From Arthrobacter globiformis (GTDB lineage Bacteria; Actinomycetota; Actinomycetes; Actinomycetales; Micrococcaceae), in assembly GCF_030818015.1 (NCBI RefSeq), contig NZ_JAUSZX010000001.1, positions 2,604,001 through 2,668,000 on the forward strand: 64,000 bases of DNA. The letters are read 5' to 3'. The position numbers and the translations under genes are program-made. Each line of letters opens with the position of its first letter. Positions within the stretch are counted from its first letter, which is position 1. Of the stretch, positions 37,652-46,809 are shown one piece after another. Below the pieces are notes generated by a model that was not told the DNA's origin, did no database searches, and worked only from the letters and a program-made list of their open reading frames with translations.

Positions 37652-37672
37652 ACAGGGAAGGGCGTTCCCTGT
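37652..37672 (+). terminator. Short hairpin after the alcohol dehydrogenase gene
   Basis: ACAGGGAA (37652-37659) pairs with TTCCCTGT (37665-37672) over a 5-nt loop, 15 bp past the stop. Weaker than the stem that follows. Confidence 0.45.
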
Positions 37673-37720
37673 ACCTGCTGAACGTCCGTGACTGCAGCGG
37701 CCCGTGGACCTGTACCTCCT

Positions 37721-37750
37721 GTGGGCCTGCCCTTCTCCGGGCAGGCCCAC
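37721..37750. terminator. Bidirectional terminator between convergent genes
   Basis: GTGGGCCTGCCC (37721-37732) pairs perfectly with 37739-37750 across a 6-nt loop. It lies between the plus-strand operon and the minus-strand old yellow enzyme remnant at 37764. Confidence 0.75.
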
Positions 37751-37763
37751 AGACTTTGATGCC

Positions 37764-38672
<909 letters not shown>

Positions 38673-39836
38673 TTATGAGGCAGGGCGTGCAGCCAGCGGA
38701 ACTTTGACCTCCTGTTGGGTCGTTCCTCGGCGGAATTCGACTGTGACGGTCTGGCCGGGGTTCTTGCTTCTCAGCGCGGCGAGCAGGTCCTCGGGGGATG
38801 CGAGCTCGTCGCCGTCAAGCCTAGTGAGGACGTCACCGGGCCGGATACCGGCCTTGTCTGCGGGCCCGCCTTCCTGGACCGTGAGTGCCAGCGCCCCGCG
38901 GGTGTCCGGCAGCCCCAGTTCTTCGGCGATCTGTCGAGTGATCTCGCCCAGTCCCAAGCCAATGAAGGAGTGCTCGGCGGTCCCGTCCGCACGGAGCTGG
39001 TCTGCTACCTTCACCGCTGTGGCGGCCGGGATGGCGAAGCCGAGTGCCACGGCACCGGACTGCGGGGGTATGTAGGCCTCGCTGATCCCGACCACCTCGC
39101 CCCTGCTGTTCACGACGGCGCCGCCGGAGTTGCCGGGGCTGATCGCGGCATCGGTTTGGATGAGGTCTACGAGGGACTGGCTGCTGGACGCGGACCCTGG
39201 GATCTGCCGGTGCAGGCCCGAGATGATGCCCGCCGTCGCCGTGTTCTCAAATCCGAGCGGCGACCCGATGACCACGGACAGTTCACCGATCCGGGGCAGG
39301 GCAGGCTGGAATTTGGCGGCAGGGAGGCCTGTCCGCTTTGCCTCCACCAAGGCAAGGTCCGAGATTGCGTCCGTTGCCCGTACCGTTCCGGCTACGCGGC
39401 GGCCATCGGCGAAGCCCACCTCCACACTGCTGTTTCCGCGCACCACGTGCTCGTTCGTGAGGATCAGCCCGTCGTTCGAATACACCACGCCGCTTCCCAG
39501 CCCGCCGTCGGTGAAGACAGTCACGACAGAGGGCTGGACGTTGCTGACAATCGTGGGAATATCGACCGGCCCTTGACTGGTCCCCGGGCCCCCGCCCACA
39601 GCCGGTGGTGCTTGCGCCTCGGACGGCTGGTCCCGCGTGATCCCGCCTCCTGGTGCACCACCTGAAGCAATCCCCGATGCGCTGCCGGTGGCGTTGCTGG
39701 AAGACTGCTGTGATGACGGAACCGGGAACTGCCCGGGAGCCGTGCACCCTGACAGGATCGTTGCGAGGACCGCCGCCGCACCCAGGATCCCGCCTATGCG
39801 GGAGGAACGGCGTGATGTTGGTTGCCGGGCGTACAT
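38673..39836 (-). CDS. HtrA/DegP-like trypsin-type serine protease with PDZ domain, lipoprotein
   Basis: 387 residues. Lipobox ILSGC with Cys31, then a low-complexity Ser/Gly/Pro linker to about residue 90. Catalytic triad His130 (TNEHVV), Asp160 (DAISDLALV) and Ser237 (SPGNSGGAVV), followed by a C-terminal PDZ domain (ALALTVQEGGPADKAGIRPG). It would degrade or chaperone misfolded proteins outside the membrane. No two-component system is adjacent. Confidence 0.92.
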   Translation of the reverse strand: MYARQPTSRRSSRIGGILGAAAVLATILSGCTAPGQFPVPSSQQSSSNATGSASGIASGGAPGGGITRDQPSEAQAPPAVGGGPGTSQGPVDIPTIVSNVQPSVVTVFTDGGLGSGVVYSNDGLILTNEHVVRGNSSVEVGFADGRRVAGTVRATDAISDLALVEAKRTGLPAAKFQPALPRIGELSVVIGSPLGFENTATAGIISGLHRQIPGSASSSQSLVDLIQTDAAISPGNSGGAVVNSRGEVVGISEAYIPPQSGAVALGFAIPAATAVKVADQLRADGTAEHSFIGLGLGEITRQIAEELGLPDTRGALALTVQEGGPADKAGIRPGDVLTRLDGDELASPEDLLAALRSKNPGQTVTVEFRRGTTQQEVKVPLAARPAS

Positions 39837-40000
39837 TGGAGCTTCCTCTCTTGTTACATGGCCGGTGCCGGCAGTGCACCTCGATACGAGGAGTGTCCGC
39901 CAGGATCAACGTCCCCTTGGCCGGGTTCGCCCGAGAGGCGCTGCCGGGCAGGGCCACGAATGGGGCACAAGGACCTCGACCGGGTAGCGTCAGGCAGCAA

Positions 40001-40558
40001 TCAGGCGCGGAGTGTCTTGAGAGCTGTGGCCCAGGCGATGAGCTGCTGAAGGAGTGGTTCCAGGGCTTCTTCCGCGGCGTTGCTGGGCGTGAACGTGGTG
40101 AAGTTTTCGAAGTCGGTGGCGAAGGGCAACGCCACCTGGGCGCGGACGTCGGCGATCTGCAGTTCACCGGCGATCAGGCGCAGGTTTTCTGCCGCCCGGA
40201 CTCCGCCGGCGCTACCGTAGGAGACGAAGCCAGCGGCCTTGTTGTTCCATTCCTCATAGAGGTAATCCAGGGCGTTCTTCAGGACCCCGGGAACGGAGTG
40301 GTTGTATTCGGCCGTAACGAAAATGAACCCGTCGAACCGGGCGATCGTGGCCGCCCAGACTTTGGTGTGTTCGTGCTGGTAGTTGCCCAGAGACGGCGGC
40401 ATCGGTTCGTCCAGCAGGGGCAGCTCGTAATCAGCCAGATCCAGCAACTCGAATTCCGCACCGCCCCGGGCGGTTGCCCTGGCCAGCACCCAGTCTGCCA
40501 CCTGCTTGCTCCGCCGGCCGGGCCGGGTGCTGCCAACCACCACAGCGATCTTCACCAC
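40001..40558 (-). CDS. NADPH-dependent FMN reductase
   Basis: 185 residues from a GTG; an ATG three codons upstream is too close to the AAGGGA ribosome-binding site. Flavodoxin-like: phosphate-binding VVVGSTRPGRRS near the N-terminus, TAEYNHSVPGVLKNALDYLY and SYGSAGGVRAAENLR. Reduces FMN or quinones with NADPH. Runs in the same direction as the unknown gene at 40629-40949, 70 bp away, so it may share the heat-shock-type promoter upstream of that gene. Confidence 0.88.
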   Translation of the reverse strand: MVKIAVVVGSTRPGRRSKQVADWVLARATARGGAEFELLDLADYELPLLDEPMPPSLGNYQHEHTKVWAATIARFDGFIFVTAEYNHSVPGVLKNALDYLYEEWNNKAAGFVSYGSAGGVRAAENLRLIAGELQIADVRAQVALPFATDFENFTTFTPSNAAEEALEPLLQQLIAWATALKTLRA

Positions 40559-40628
40559 GCAAACCATTCCCTTCAGTAACCTCTACCAGCGTCGTACGCT
40601 AGCGGGTACTCCGTTCCGGTTGTTCCGG

Positions 40629-40949
40629 CTAGTGCTCCAGCACGCTGTCAATCAGGTCTTTCAAAATCTCCCAAAAGTCCCGGGCTCGGAAAGACGTAAC
40701 AGGTCCTCTTCCTTGCGTTTGGCGCATGGCGTTGGCTACGGCGATGGCCTCCGCGAACAGTTCAGCCGTGACGGCAGGGACGCCTTCGGGTTCCAGGGCG
40801 AGAATGTGTTCGACCATAGCCCGGGAGTGCTTTTCGGCCTCCCCGCCCTGGTCCCAGCCCGCGCCGCCGGAATCCAGACGCGACCTTGCCGTTGCCAGGC
40901 CCCGATCAACATGCGGAGCGAAACCGTTGTCCATGTACTGGATCGTCAC
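40629..40949 (-). CDS. Hypothetical protein under a heat-shock-type promoter
   Basis: 106 residues from GTG (TIQYMDNGFAPHVDRGLATA), GGAGG eight bases upstream. Mostly helical, with SRAMVEHILALEPEGVPAVT and ARDFWEILKDLIDSVLEH. No family recognised and no membrane segment. Its promoter-operator is nearly identical to that of hsp20 at 62076-62501, 21 kb away, so it is probably part of the same stress response. Possibly co-transcribed with the FMN reductase. Confidence 0.7.
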   Translation of the reverse strand: MTIQYMDNGFAPHVDRGLATARSRLDSGGAGWDQGGEAEKHSRAMVEHILALEPEGVPAVTAELFAEAIAVANAMRQTQGRGPVTSFRARDFWEILKDLIDSVLEH

Positions 40950-41330
40950 TGTCTTGCCTCCATTCTGGATACGTCAGGACGGCAATGTCCTGGCGAAACG
41001 GGCAATACGGCTGTGGTGTGAAGTATGGTGCTTTCCCGGCTAGGCCCACGAACCAATCGATCTATATCCACTGACATAGATTTAATAGCACCGGCGCAAG
41101 AGACTGGCAAGATAGATTCCCGCAGGCGCCCTACCCAAAAAACAAAAGGGGAAAGCCCCAAACGGCCACCACATCGAGGGCGTGGAATGCGGCTTCCTCG
41201 GGCGCCAGCCGAGCGCCTGTTCGAACTGAAATACTGTGCCCTCATGCCTTGTTCACTTCGTCGGGAATGCGCAATCCGCAATGTCGGTTGTAGTGATTAG
41301 ACGGTCAAGAAAGGAGGAGTTCTTACTAGC
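40950..41330. other. Intergenic region with a stress-type promoter
   Basis: No gene recognised. It holds the promoter-operator at 41060-41110 and an AT-richer stretch around it; the leader to the gene at 40949 would be about 110 nt. Confidence 0.5.
41060..41110 (-). promoter_or_regulatory. Stress promoter-operator (ATCTAT-N10-ATAGAT) for the gene at 40629-40949
   Basis: On the minus strand: TTGCCA (41110-41105), 17-bp spacer ending TGC, TATTAA (41087-41082), then the operator ATCTAT-N10-ATAGAT (41081-41060) at the start site. Box spacing and operator position match the copies at 62546, 62632 and 63726. Confidence 0.75.
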
Positions 41331-41471
41331 GTGGGCACCTATGAAAGAGGGTGTGCGAGGTTCTGCGACTACTACTCATTTATGTCGTATGCAGACTTCA
41401 CCGCTTGGATTGAAGCCGATGATGGGTCTCTCCCCGAGATCTCGTTTTCCGAGATCTCGCTCCGCGGCTGA
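41331..41471 (+). CDS. Possible small protein
   Basis: 46 residues from GTG (GTYERGCARFCDYYSFMSYA) ending SLPEISFSEISLRG. GGAGG lies 13 bases upstream, somewhat far. The repeated EIS is coded by two copies of the palindrome CGAGATCTCG. No family recognised; may be chance. Confidence 0.25.
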   Translation: MGTYERGCARFCDYYSFMSYADFTAWIEADDGSLPEISFSEISLRG

Positions 41472-42014
41472 TGCTTCGGCTTCATAGGACAGCCGCTCCC
41501 CGGAGCGGCGGGCAGCGACCGCATTGGGGTCGGACCGTTGGGCACACCGTAACCGGAGACGTGCTCAGTGCCGTAAGCATGGAAAGACCGGAAATCGCGG
41601 ACAAAGGCGACGGTGGGCAATTCCGCCAGCGGACGACGTCGTAGCTGAACGTGCAAGGTGTTGGGAGACGCCGGAGCTTGCGGCCGCGGATGCGCCGCTT
41701 TCAACGAGGGCGGGATTGCCCGCTTCCTTGATGTTGATTCATCGGCATTTCCTCGAAAGGAAGCTGGTGCCTGCACGCGCACAAGGCGGGTTGCGGCGCC
41801 GCGTGGGCTGCGGCACTGCACTCGACGGTGCATCAAAGTCGCAAAAAGGGGGTGTGCACAATGTGCACACCCGGGCCTCGGATAGGTGCCTGTTTCTGCC
41901 TTCACAACTGTTCATGGCAGAGCTACCGGTTAACTGCGTGACTATGAGGGTTCGTTTTGCGCATTAGGAGATCGAACGAAACGCCGTCGGACGCATTAGG
42001 AGTCAATTGCCGGT
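41472..42014. other. Intergenic region with palindromes
   Basis: No convincing gene; the open frames on both strands have poor codon use. Contains a GC hairpin (CCGCTCC/GGAGCGG at 41493-41508) and a perfect 23-bp palindrome at 41850-41872. Confidence 0.4.
41850..41872. repeat. Perfect 23-bp palindrome
   Basis: GGGTGTGCACA, a central A, then the exact complement TGTGCACACCC. A one-base centre cannot form a stable RNA loop, so it reads as a protein-binding site rather than a terminator. No gene starts next to it. Confidence 0.6.
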
Positions 42015-42527
42015 CTACTCTCCTGGGAGGTCCATTTTCATGATGACTCGTGGCCATGCATCCAAACCTTGAGAGCGTTCGGACTGCACGATCTGGCGCA
42101 GACCATCCGACCACTGGTATTCAGGCACCGGCTGGAATCCCAAGCGGGCGTAGTAGGGAGCGTTCCAAGGAACTCTTTCGAAGGTCGTCAGGGTCATCCC
42201 TTTGAGCCCGCGAGCCGCCGCCCAGAGAGCGGCTTCGTCGATAAGTCTTCGGCCAATAGCCTGCCGCGCATAGAGCGGGTGGACGGTTACCTGCTCGATA
42301 TGGGCAAACGGCCCGACCACGTCAACCAATATGTAGGCCACCGCCTCGTCACCGGAATCGGTGGCGACCCATGCTCTGGCGTTCTGCTGATAGACAGCCA
42401 GGGCCTCCAGGCTGGGTGGCGCTTCATCGGCGATGGCTCCCATACCGATGGTTCGGAATGCCTCGCCCGCTGCGACTTCAATGTCGCGCATCTTCGGGAG
42501 GTCTTTTGCTCTTGCTTCCCTGATCAT
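42015..42527 (-). CDS. GNAT-family N-acetyltransferase
   Basis: 170 residues from MIREARAKDLPKMRDIEVAA. Acetyl-CoA-binding motif A is VHPLYARQAIGRRLIDEAAL (about residues 82-101); the last strand has YYARLGFQPV. Transfers acetyl groups to an unknown amine substrate. Stands alone. Confidence 0.85.
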   Translation of the reverse strand: MIREARAKDLPKMRDIEVAAGEAFRTIGMGAIADEAPPSLEALAVYQQNARAWVATDSGDEAVAYILVDVVGPFAHIEQVTVHPLYARQAIGRRLIDEAALWAAARGLKGMTLTTFERVPWNAPYYARLGFQPVPEYQWSDGLRQIVQSERSQGLDAWPRVIMKMDLPGE

Positions 42528-42842
42528 CCGGTCCAGTCAACCAGACATCGTGCGTCAAATTCGGCCGGGTTAGTAGTTGCTGCACTGCAACTGAAAAGAT
42601 AACCGGAGGGGACGGGACCACCGCGATCGATGCCCTTACTGTGAAGTGAGGCGTTTCTTATAGAACGTCGCGGCGTCCTCATATGCAAGGGCTAGGTAGA
42701 AAACCGCTGGCCCGCCGGCTTGCTAACGACACATAAGCAGCACCTTGCGACGCCCATGACTCGGCCTCAGTCATTAAGGCCAGTTGCGACGCAGCGGCGG
42801 TAAGGAATAGCCTCATCGATCATCCGTGTGTCCGCGCAGTAG
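42528..42842. other. Rearranged 5' region of the debranching enzyme gene
   Basis: No intact gene. On the minus strand, about 42770-42865, a frame reads SVVQGIYCADTRMIDEAIPY, which resembles the N-terminal beta domain of debranching enzymes but points opposite to the gene that follows. Confidence 0.45.
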
Positions 42843-42950
42843 ATCCCCTGCACCACGCTGGTTAGCCTGACCCGCCGCCGGAGCATCCTCGCCGATCGGC
42901 TCAGTGAGGAAATCATCCTGCGCTCGGACCTGAGCCGGGACGTCACCGCT

Positions 42951-44642
42951 GTGATTGAGATGGCGGTCGGATCCGACTTTTCGCCGCTGGAGTCAGTCAA
43001 AGCCGGCGGCCGGGCCCACCCTGTCCCACCCGAACTGCACGGCGGGGTGTGGCGGGCGGCGGTGGAAGGCGTCGGTTCCATGATCAGCGCGCCGGGGGCC
43101 GTCGCTGAGCAGAACAACAGTCAGCTTCGCCTCAGGTGGAAATTGAACATTCCGGCCCGGGGTACCGCCCGTGCTGGTTGGGAGGTGCAGGCTGCGGACA
43201 CTCTTGCCCCATTCGTTGCCGCAGCCCAACCCACGCAGGCAGCCTTGCGCGTCCAGGGCGATGACCGGCGCCTGACGGCGTTGGCAGAAAGGGCGTTGGG
43301 GGACCTCCAGGGGCTACGTATGTCGGCCGTTTCCTCGCCACAGGATGTTTTCCTCGCGGCCGGGGCTCCCTGGTTTTTCACTCTTTTCGGGCGGGACTCG
43401 CTGATCGCCGCGCGGATGCTTCTTCCGATCGACCCGTTACTGGCGGCCGGGACGCTGCGCACTCTCGCAGCCCGCCAGGGCAGAAAGTACGACCCCGCGA
43501 CGGCTGAACAACCGGGGAAGATCCTTCATGAAGTGCGCCGCGGTGAGCTTCGGATGCCCGCGGACGCCAGCAACGGAGAACTCCGGCTGCCGCCCGTGTA
43601 TTACGGAACCGTGGACGCCACGTTGCTCTGGATTGCCCTTCTCCACGATGCCTGGCAATGGGGCATGCCCGAGGAGGAAGTCAAGGATTTGATGAGCAAC
43701 CTGGAAGCAGCATTACTGTGGCTGCGCGACTGGGCAGACCCCGACAGTGACGGCTTCCTTGAGTACATCGACGAGACAGGATACGGGCTGGCGAATCAAG
43801 GCTGGAAAGACTCCGCAGACTCCATCCGCTGGAACGACGGTTCGCTGGCCACAGGACCCATTGCACTGGCAGAGGTCCAGGGATATGCCTACCAGGCCGC
43901 GACCAACGCGGCCGACCTGTTCGAGGCCTTTGGGCTCCCTGGCGCGGAGGAATGGCGGGACTATGCCGCGGACCTGGCCGAGAGATTCCGCAACGCGTTT
44001 TGGTGCCGGGACGGACTCGGGGCTTACCCGGCGATAGCACTGGACGTGGAGAAGCGCCCAGTGGACGGAGTCGCAAGCAACATGGGCCACCTGCTGGGCA
44101 CCTTGATCCTGAATGAGGAGGAAAGCGAGCTGGTGGCCCGGAGGATCATGCACCCCACGATGTTTTCCGGTTACGGCGTCCGTACCTTGAATACCGGCAA
44201 CGGGGCCTATTGGCCCCTGCGCTACCACTCGGGTTCCGTGTGGGCCCATGACACAGCCATGACGCTGGACGGCCTCACAAAAGCCGGCTATAGCGACGAA
44301 GCAGCCCTCTTGGCCGCCGGCGTGATGGACGCGGCGGAAATCTTCGACTACCGGCTACCTGAACTGTTCTCAGGTCACAACTTAGCCCAGGGCGCACCGC
44401 AGCCCTACCCGGCATCATGCCGCCCTCAAGCCTGGGCAGCTGCATCGGCCGTTCCCCTGATGCTGGCAACACTCGGGCTTACCGCGCAGGGACCCGGCCT
44501 GCTGCCCGCAGTGGCTCCGGTTGTCCCGACGCCTTTCGGCGCGTGCACGTTCGAAGGGCTAAAGGCCGGAGGCCTGACCTTCACGGTGGACGTGGACCGG
44601 CATGGCACCGCCACCGTCATGCCCCCGAGAAAGGGACGGTGA
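42951..44642 (+). CDS. Glycogen debranching-type glycosidase, N-terminus missing
   Basis: 563 residues from GTG (IEMAVGSDFSPLESVKAGGR). The reading frame is open back to a TAG at 42840-42842 and codes VSLTRRRSILADRLSEEIIL just upstream, part of the usual N-terminal domain, so the chosen start is only the first usable codon. The catalytic barrel is complete: PWFFTLFGRDSLIAARM, LANQGWKDSADSI, MFSGYGVRTL and GSVWAHDTAM. About 100 N-terminal residues are lost; some seem to lie inverted at 42770-42865. Relative of 13839-15998. Activity doubtful. Confidence 0.75.
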   Translation: MIEMAVGSDFSPLESVKAGGRAHPVPPELHGGVWRAAVEGVGSMISAPGAVAEQNNSQLRLRWKLNIPARGTARAGWEVQAADTLAPFVAAAQPTQAALRVQGDDRRLTALAERALGDLQGLRMSAVSSPQDVFLAAGAPWFFTLFGRDSLIAARMLLPIDPLLAAGTLRTLAARQGRKYDPATAEQPGKILHEVRRGELRMPADASNGELRLPPVYYGTVDATLLWIALLHDAWQWGMPEEEVKDLMSNLEAALLWLRDWADPDSDGFLEYIDETGYGLANQGWKDSADSIRWNDGSLATGPIALAEVQGYAYQAATNAADLFEAFGLPGAEEWRDYAADLAERFRNAFWCRDGLGAYPAIALDVEKRPVDGVASNMGHLLGTLILNEEESELVARRIMHPTMFSGYGVRTLNTGNGAYWPLRYHSGSVWAHDTAMTLDGLTKAGYSDEAALLAAGVMDAAEIFDYRLPELFSGHNLAQGAPQPYPASCRPQAWAAASAVPLMLATLGLTAQGPGLLPAVAPVVPTPFGACTFEGLKAGGLTFTVDVDRHGTATVMPPRKGR

Positions 44643-45052
44643 TCCGAACCGGATCACGATCAAAAGGGGCGATCCGAGGTTTCGACGATGTAGTGGAGCA
44701 TTATCGAGCAATATGAGCTTCGAGAACCGTGGCACAAGGGTTACGTCGCGGCGCATGATCCTGATGGCCTGCACTGCGACGACGACGGACACCCCTTATC
44801 CACGTTCCAGCCTGACAATAGTTCCTCTCGTTACCTTGAGTCGCTGGGCCAGATGCTGCTGGGTCAGGTCAGACGATGTTCATGGCCATGACCCATGACC
44901 CATAAAACCGACGCCACCATCAATTTCCGGGCCGACAAGCTGCACGGAGTCACGGTTCTCTACAACCCTGGACCCGCCCGACCACAACGCACACCGGGAC
45001 GACACCATCCCGTTCGCAAAGGGTGGTTGAAGACATCGACTGCCCCGCGGGC
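44643..45052. other. Non-coding region
   Basis: No supported gene. A short open piece MTHKTDATINFRADKLHGVT around 44895-44955 may be a remnant. The open frames otherwise lack coding character. Confidence 0.35.
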
Positions 45053-45928
45053 TTAGCCCTTGAGCGCCCCGGACACTGCGAACGATCCGCCGGCCCCGCG
45101 CGCCACTAGAACGTACAGGAACAGGACCGGAACCGAATAAAGGATGGAGAATGCGGCCAGCTGGCCGTAGGCGATGGCTCCATGCTGGCCGAAGAAGCTG
45201 AAGATCGAGACGGACGCAGGCTGTTTCGACGGGGACAGCAGGAGTATGAAGGGCACGAAGAAGTTGCCCCAGGTCTGGATGAAAACGAAGATGAATACCA
45301 CGCCCAGGCCCTGGCGCATTAGGGGCAGCACCACGGAGCGCAGGGCAGTCAGCCCGGAGGCACCATCCATCCAGGCGGCTTCCTCCAGCGAGACGGGCAC
45401 CGTGTCCATGAAGTTCTTGGTCATCCAGATGGCCATTGGCAGCGCCGTTGCCGCCATAAAGAGAACGGTTGACGGCATGGAGTCCAGCAGCCGCAACTGG
45501 ACAAACAGGCCGTAGACCGGAACCATGATCGCGGTGATGGGCAGGCAGGTTCCGCACAGGATCGAATACAGGAACGGCTTATTGAACCTGGACTGGAACC
45601 GGGAAAGCGGGTAGGCGGCCAGCACGGCAGCGGCCAGGGTCACCGTTGCCGTCCCGCCGGAGAGTAGCAGGCTGTTCCAGAGCGGCCTGAGCAGCAACTC
45701 CGGCGTGAGGACGGCCGCAAAGTTGGTGAGCGAGGCGGTGGCGGGCAGCTGTGTCTGGTAACCGGCGTTGGTATCCAACGAAGCGAATACCAACCACAGT
45801 AAAGGCAGCAGAAAGCAGGCGCCGATTAGTAGCAGCGCGGCATCTGCCGGAGCACTGGCCTGGCGGCGCTCCTTCGAGGGTACCCTCCCGTTAGCGGTCC
45901 GCCGGGCCGCCTGTTGCGCCGTCGTCAT
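45053..45928 (-). CDS. Carbohydrate ABC transporter permease (MalG type)
   Basis: 291 residues from MTTAQQAARRTANGRVPSKE; a larger open frame runs through the neighbour and was rejected. Six hydrophobic segments; EAA motif EEAAWMDGASGLTALRSVVL (about residues 188-207). ATGA overlap of 4 bp with the MalF-type gene. With the other permease and binding protein it imports a sugar; the ATPase is not encoded here, and actinobacteria commonly use a shared MsiK/UgpC-type ATPase. Confidence 0.9.
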   Translation of the reverse strand: MTTAQQAARRTANGRVPSKERRQASAPADAALLLIGACFLLPLLWLVFASLDTNAGYQTQLPATASLTNFAAVLTPELLLRPLWNSLLLSGGTATVTLAAAVLAAYPLSRFQSRFNKPFLYSILCGTCLPITAIMVPVYGLFVQLRLLDSMPSTVLFMAATALPMAIWMTKNFMDTVPVSLEEAAWMDGASGLTALRSVVLPLMRQGLGVVFIFVFIQTWGNFFVPFILLLSPSKQPASVSIFSFFGQHGAIAYGQLAAFSILYSVPVLFLYVLVARGAGGSFAVSGALKG

Positions 45929-46806
45929 CGATTGTCCCCCTTGAGCAGCCGGACGTAAGCAATCCCGAACACCAAGCCCAGGACAATGAGCACGGAGGCG
46001 ATGGCGGTGCCGTAGCCGATGTCGCCGAACTTGAAGGCCTCCTGATAGGCAAGGACCGGCAAAGTGGTGCTGGCATTGGATGGTCCGCCGGTTGTCATCA
46101 CCCAGATCAGGGTGAAGACCGCCAGGGTCTGGAGGGTCACGAGCATCAGGTTGGTGGCAATGCTGGACCGGATCAATGGCAGCGTAATGAACACCAGCCG
46201 CTGCCCGCCGGATGCGCCGTCCATGAGGGCGGCTTCGGCGATGTCCTGCGGCACGTCGGCGAGGGCCGCCCGGTACACCAGCATAGAGAAGGCGGTACCG
46301 CGCCAGATGTTGGCGAGCACCACAGCCACCATGGGGAACGCGTACAGCCAGTCGGCACCGGCCCAGCCCGCACCCGCCAGCAGCTGATTGAGCGTCCCGT
46401 CCTTGCTGAAATAGGCGTAAGCGGCGAACGCGGCAACAATCTCGGGAAGCACCCAGGCCGCCACCACGGCGGTACCCACGACGGCGGACACGGGCTTCCG
46501 GGCACGCGTCATCAGTCCGGCAATCAGCAGTCCCAGCAGGTTCTGGCCCAGGATGGCGGACGCCACCACGAAAACGACCGTCAGGACAACTGAGGCCGGG
46601 AACGCCGAGTCGGTCAGCAGCCGCGCGTAGTTGTCGACGCCGGTCCAGGCCGGATTCCTGGCGTTCCGGCCGGTAAGGGCCGCATTCGTGAAGGACGCGT
46701 GGAAGGACCACAGAACGGGCGCCGCGAGGAAAAAGAGGAGGAGCAGGACGGACGGCACGACCGGGAGCAGCCGGAGCTGCTGCCGGACGGACTTGCGTGC
46801 ACTCAT
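45925..46806 (-). CDS. Carbohydrate ABC transporter permease (MalF type)
   Basis: 293 residues with about six membrane segments. The EAA loop reads DIAEAALMDGASGGQRLVFI (about residues 188-207). Three bases separate it from the binding-protein stop. Forms the heterodimeric channel with the MalG-type protein. Confidence 0.9.
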   Translation of the reverse strand: MSARKSVRQQLRLLPVVPSVLLLLFFLAAPVLWSFHASFTNAALTGRNARNPAWTGVDNYARLLTDSAFPASVVLTVVFVVASAILGQNLLGLLIAGLMTRARKPVSAVVGTAVVAAWVLPEIVAAFAAYAYFSKDGTLNQLLAGAGWAGADWLYAFPMVAVVLANIWRGTAFSMLVYRAALADVPQDIAEAALMDGASGGQRLVFITLPLIRSSIATNLMLVTLQTLAVFTLIWVMTTGGPSNASTTLPVLAYQEAFKFGDIGYGTAIASVLIVLGLVFGIAYVRLLKGDNR

Positions 46807-46809
46807 GCG

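Noticed and set aside
45053..46711. 552-residue fused permease frame
   Set aside because: The first half is the MalF-type gene read in the wrong frame; the true MalG-type start overlaps its stop by 4 bp.
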